Shown here in pieces: positions 25,082 through 27,500 of a DNA stretch of 27,500 bases. Each line of letters opens with the position of its first letter. Within the stretch, counting starts at the first letter, position 1. The translations under genes were made by a program, and so were the position numbers. The stretch comes from Symbiodinium natans (Eukaryota > Sar > Dinophyceae > Suessiales > Symbiodiniaceae): assembly GCA_905221605.1 (NCBI GenBank), contig CAJNDS010002529.1, positions 7,660 through 35,159 on the forward strand, in the 5' to 3' direction. The notes below the pieces were generated by a model that had not been told where the DNA came from, did not search any database, and saw nothing but the letters and a program-made list of their open reading frames with translations.

Positions 25082-25107
25082 CTACACCCGAAGCCCTGGC
25101 GGCCAAC
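25082..25107 (-). CDS. short candidate exon, TIR-like gene
   Basis: Acceptor TTGCGGAG, VGRQGFGC and AG, GC donor (GTAG/GCTCCG). It links 25277-25366 (phase 0) to 24610-24689 (AG plus C = Ser). The plus strand is also open here. Confidence 0.4.
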
Positions 25108-25189
25108 CTCCGCAACAACACGCATCCACACCCTCAAACCTGGACCCGCCTAAATCCCCCTAAGCCCCTCAACTAAAGCCTATAAACCC

Positions 25190-25251
25190 GATAAACCCTA
25201 AACCCTAAACCCTAAACCCTAAACCCTAAACCCTAAACCCTAAACCCTAAC
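25190..25251 (-). repeat. CCCTAAA array
   Basis: Eight perfect heptamers, then a C run. Confidence 0.97.
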
Positions 25252-25276
25252 CCCCGCCCCCCCCCCCCCAACAGGC

Positions 25277-25366
25277 CTGGAAATACTTGGCGGAAGGGAA
25301 CTCGAAACTCTGGTCAGCGATGGCGCTGACGATCTCCAGCTCCTGGTTGAAAGCCGTGTCCACGGC
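25277..25366 (-). CDS. exon, TIR-like domain
   Basis: Acceptor CGCCTTGCAG, exactly 30 codons beginning AVDTAFNQELEIVSAIAD and ending FEFPSAKYFQ, then CAG/GCCTGT, a GC donor. Phase 0 on both sides. A helix followed by the strand LEIVSAIAD and a loop fits the middle of a TIR-like fold, directly after exon 26129-26215. Third positions are mostly G or C. Confidence 0.65.
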
Positions 25367-25378
25367 CTGCAAGGCGTA

Positions 25379-25470
25379 GGCTTAGGGCTTAGGGCTTAGG
25401 GCTTAGGGCTTAGGGCTTAGGGCTTAGGGCTTAGGGCTTAGGGCTCAGGGTTTAGGGTTTAGGGTTAAGG
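25379..25470 (+). repeat. homogeneous TTAGGGC array, then TTTAGGG
   Basis: About nine perfect TTAGGGC units followed by a few TTTAGGG units. Confidence 0.97.
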
Positions 25471-25542
25471 GTTTAGGGTTTAGGGATTCGCAGAAAACCT
25501 GGAGGCTAAACCATGAACCCCGAAGCCCCAACACCTGCCCCT

Positions 25543-25645
25543 CACGCAGTCACTAAGAGACCTAAACCCTAAATCCTAAACCCTTAACCCCAGAAAGTCA
25601 CGCAGTCACTAAGAGACCTAAACCCCAAATCCTAAACCCTAAACC
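25543..25645. repeat. tandem duplication of ~54 bp
   Basis: CACGCAGTCACTAAGAGACC followed by CCCTAAA-type sequence occurs at about 25543 and 25597. Confidence 0.85.
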
Positions 25646-25854
25646 CTAAACTTTAAACCCCATAAAGTCCTGAAGTATGGAAATCAGGGGCGGGGGGTGA
25701 TCCAAATTAACTATGCCAAACAAAACTCCTAAACCCTAAACTGGGCTTAAGGGTTACAGGGTTTGAGGGTTCAGGGTTTCAAGGCTGAGGGCTTGAACAG
25801 AATTCTTGACATGATCATAGGGATTAGGGTTTATAGGGTTTAGGGGTTAGGGAT

Positions 25855-25908
25855 AGTCAGGAGAAGAGATTTCATGTTTTTGCTCAAGCCAGATAAGGAC
25901 TCCTGACT
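25855..25908. repeat. hairpin
   Basis: AGTCAGGAG (25855-25863) and CTCCTGACT (25900-25908), perfect 9-bp arms. Confidence 0.65.
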
Positions 25909-26059
25909 AGGTTGGCCCCTTAGAGCCCCCGCACAAAAAAGGACACAAATATCATCCTCGTAAACCCAAGTAAAGAACATTCCAAAATGTCCCAAAGGCC
26001 ACCCCCCCAAACCCTAAAGCCCCAAACCTAAACCCGAAGATTTTGGGCGTCAGGCGGCC

Positions 26060-26120
26060 CTAAACCCTAAACCCTAAACACTAAACCCTAAACCCTAAAC
26101 CCGAAACCCTAAACCCTAAA
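26060..26120 (-). repeat. CCCTAAA array
   Basis: Eight heptamers ending beside the exon at 26129. Confidence 0.95.
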
Positions 26121-26128
26121 TCAGGCAC

Positions 26129-26215
26129 CTCGAGCATGGCCAAGAAGGCTTCATCCTGCAAGATGCCGCCGCTCAAGACCACCAACATGTACTTCGCCGT
26201 CCTGGGCGCCAAGGA
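26129..26215 (-). CDS. exon, TIR-like domain core strand
   Basis: 29 codons beginning SLAPRTAKYMLVVLSGGILQ and ending FLAMLE, donor GAG/GTGCCT. The acceptor is AAG at 26218 (two more bases, AG, then precede the first codon) or AGAG at 26216. KYMLVVLSGGIL, hydrophobic strand then Ser/Gly, resembles the VVVLS-type strand of TIR domains. G/C fills nearly all third positions. The plus strand is also open (MAKKASSCKMPPLKT) but is less protein-like and lacks neighbours. Confidence 0.6.
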
Positions 26216-26219
26216 CTCT

Positions 26220-26276
26220 TAGGGTTTAGGGTTTAGGGTTTAGGGTTTAGGGCCGTTTAGGGTTTAGGGTTTAGGG
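26220..26276 (+). repeat. TTTAGGG array
   Basis: Seven heptamers on the high side of the exon at 26129-26215. Confidence 0.95.
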
Positions 26277-26484
26277 TGAGACCCCTAGGAAAAGAGGGTA
26301 GCCTTTTTGGTCTTAGAAAGGGCTTCGAAGGGAACCTAAGCACCAAAAAAAGGGAGAAGAAGGGCCTACTCTGGGTCCTAGAACCGTACAGGCACGTCGA
26401 AAACAGCAGTGTCGTCACACTCCTTGGGAACCATTTTTGCTGCCGCAAGAAACAGTTGAGTCGGCTTGGCCTTTTTCTGCTCCT

Positions 26485-26518
26485 AAACCCTAAACCCTAA
26501 ACCCTAAACCCTAAACGC
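26485..26518 (-). repeat. CCCTAAA array
   Basis: Five heptamers. Confidence 0.93.
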
Positions 26519-26530
26519 TGGGGTTATGGC

Positions 26531-26576
26531 CCAGGTTTCTCAACATGGCGCGGGTAGCGGCAGATTCACGCACGTT
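26531..26576 (-). CDS. candidate exon, TIR-like gene
   Basis: A fine pyrimidine tract and acceptor (CTTCCGTTGTCTTCTGAAG), 15 codons NVRESAATRAMLRNL, then G/GCCATA, a GC donor. With the AAG acceptor downstream the junction gives Glu. The plus strand is open as well (FTHVLQKTTEVKKERSDLERF). Confidence 0.45.
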
Positions 26577-26629
26577 CTTCAGAAGACAACGGAAGTGAAG
26601 AAAGAGCGATCCGATCTTGAGCGGTTTGG

Positions 26630-26697
26630 GTTTTAGGGTTTAGGGTTTAGGGTTTAGGGTTTAGGGTTTCGGGTTTCGGGTTTCGGGTTTCGGGTTA
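26630..26697 (+). repeat. TTTAGGG then homogeneous TTTCGGG array
   Basis: Five TTTAGGG units followed by four TTTCGGG units. Confidence 0.95.
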
Positions 26698-26699
26698 CT

Positions 26700-27280
26700 C
26701 CAGCTTAAGCTGGTCTACAGTGGAACTTCCACGCATTGTTGGGTTTGGGGTGTGAGGCCACGAAAACGACGAAATCCAGCAAAAACCTGAAGGGGTAGAG
26801 GGATCTTCAAGCCTCTGCATTGCAGCTTTTGGGGTTTCGATCCGTAACCAAATCCTGATTTGCCTACACCAGAGAACCGTTGGAGTTTCGAGGGTTTTGG
26901 TCGTTTAGGGTTTAGGGTTCGCAATGCTGCAGACGCCGCATAATGAACACTTTTCGGTTAACGCAGGAGAAGCAAGTATATCCACCAAAACCTCAAGCGG
27001 GTAATCGCAAAAGAGGACACGCACAACCGTACAACAATCCTTTTCGGGCTGGGTTGAACGCACGGTTGCTAGCGAGTAAACACGAAGAATGTCAGGACAA
27101 AAACTACCCCTCGCATGCGCGCAAATGTAGCAAGTGTGCCAAAACAGACCCTGCCCCCCAAACACCTGACCTCCAACCAAAAACAAAAACCGAAGGCCTC
27201 GACTGTCAACCCCTCCAAAAGTGCGAAAAGAGCCTAAACCCCTGCGGCCTTTGGAACCCGCTACCCCCTGGCCAGACACC
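26700..27280. other. unique region, no gene called
   Basis: 26935-27285 is free of telomere-type repeats, and both strands carry fully overlapping frames (118 and 124 codons). Neither shows the third-position G/C bias of the exon islands, so no gene is called. Confidence 0.4.
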
Positions 27281-27284
27281 CTTG

Positions 27285-27432
27285 AACCCTAAACCCTAAA
27301 CCCTTGCGGCCCATGCTTGGAACCCGACACCCCCCCCCCCCTAAACCCTAAACCCTAAACCCTAAACCCTAAACCCTAAACCCTAAACCCTAAACCCTAA
27401 ACCCTAAACCCTAAACCCTAAACCCTAAACCG
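27285..27432 (-). repeat. CCCTAAA array
   Basis: Two units at 27287, then about 13 perfect heptamers at 27342-27432 after a C run. Confidence 0.98.
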
Positions 27433-27445
27433 CGCAATATTTGCA

Positions 27446-27500
27446 ACCAGTTTCAGGATGGTCCGGAGAATCCTCTGCAAAGATGTTCCTGAATGTGACC
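27446..27500 (-). CDS. possible partial exon at the window edge
   Basis: Minus strand reads VTFRNIFAEDSPDHPET up to a GT (CTG/GTTGCA). Bias is weak and the plus strand is also open. Confidence 0.2.

Noticed and set aside
26905-27299. Overlapping antiparallel 124- and 118-codon frames
   Set aside because: No third-position bias, no splice or start context, and they extend into telomere-type repeats (both end NPKP).

Overview
This is a eukaryotic nuclear window, and I think it most likely comes from a dinoflagellate. Three things point there: dozens of interstitial heptamer arrays of the TTTAGGG telomere type; short exon-like islands with G/C-rich third positions; and 5' splice sites that are often GC (some possibly GA) instead of GT, which is a known dinoflagellate habit. 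TTTAGGG also occurs in green algae, plants, chromerids and coccidia, so the assignment is an inference. There are no prokaryotic-type genes. Almost every long open reading frame is low-complexity sequence or repeat translation.

Layout. 1-2450 is CT-microsatellite DNA built on a ~110-bp tandem unit. It is interrupted at 530-1262 by a foldback/MITE-like element with 11-bp perfect terminal inverted repeats and an 8-bp target duplication. From ~2300 to 27500 the DNA alternates between three things: (i) telomere-type arrays in both orientations, (ii) small foldback (hairpin) sequences, and (iii) islands of 25-125 bp that read as protein exons on the minus strand. 20.1-21.5 kb is a block of complex tandem repeats. 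Copies of one minisatellite element lie at 11.04-11.61 and 23.40-23.79 kb.

Genes, all minus strand. 26.6-22.35 kb: exons whose reading phases join into a TIR-like domain. 19.8-16.65 kb: further exons of unknown identity, one ending in a stop. 16.2-2.29 kb: many exons. The run from 13.86 to 8.35 kb joins in phase into a glycosyltransferase-like protein with a hydrophobic strand plus DxD motif (LLHFDSDVIL). The run from 7.70 to 2.29 kb may be its C-terminal part or another gene. Gene boundaries, start codons and exact splice sites cannot be fixed without transcripts.

The most interesting pattern is positional. Relative to the transcribed strand, exons tend to be followed by G-rich TTTAGGG arrays and preceded by C-rich CCCTAAA arrays, often with a foldback sequence near mid-intron. 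The two ends of an intron can therefore pair, and the C-rich array supplies pyrimidines and branch-like CTAAAC motifs upstream of the 3' splice site. Several arrays are homogeneous in a variant heptamer, which implies local amplification.
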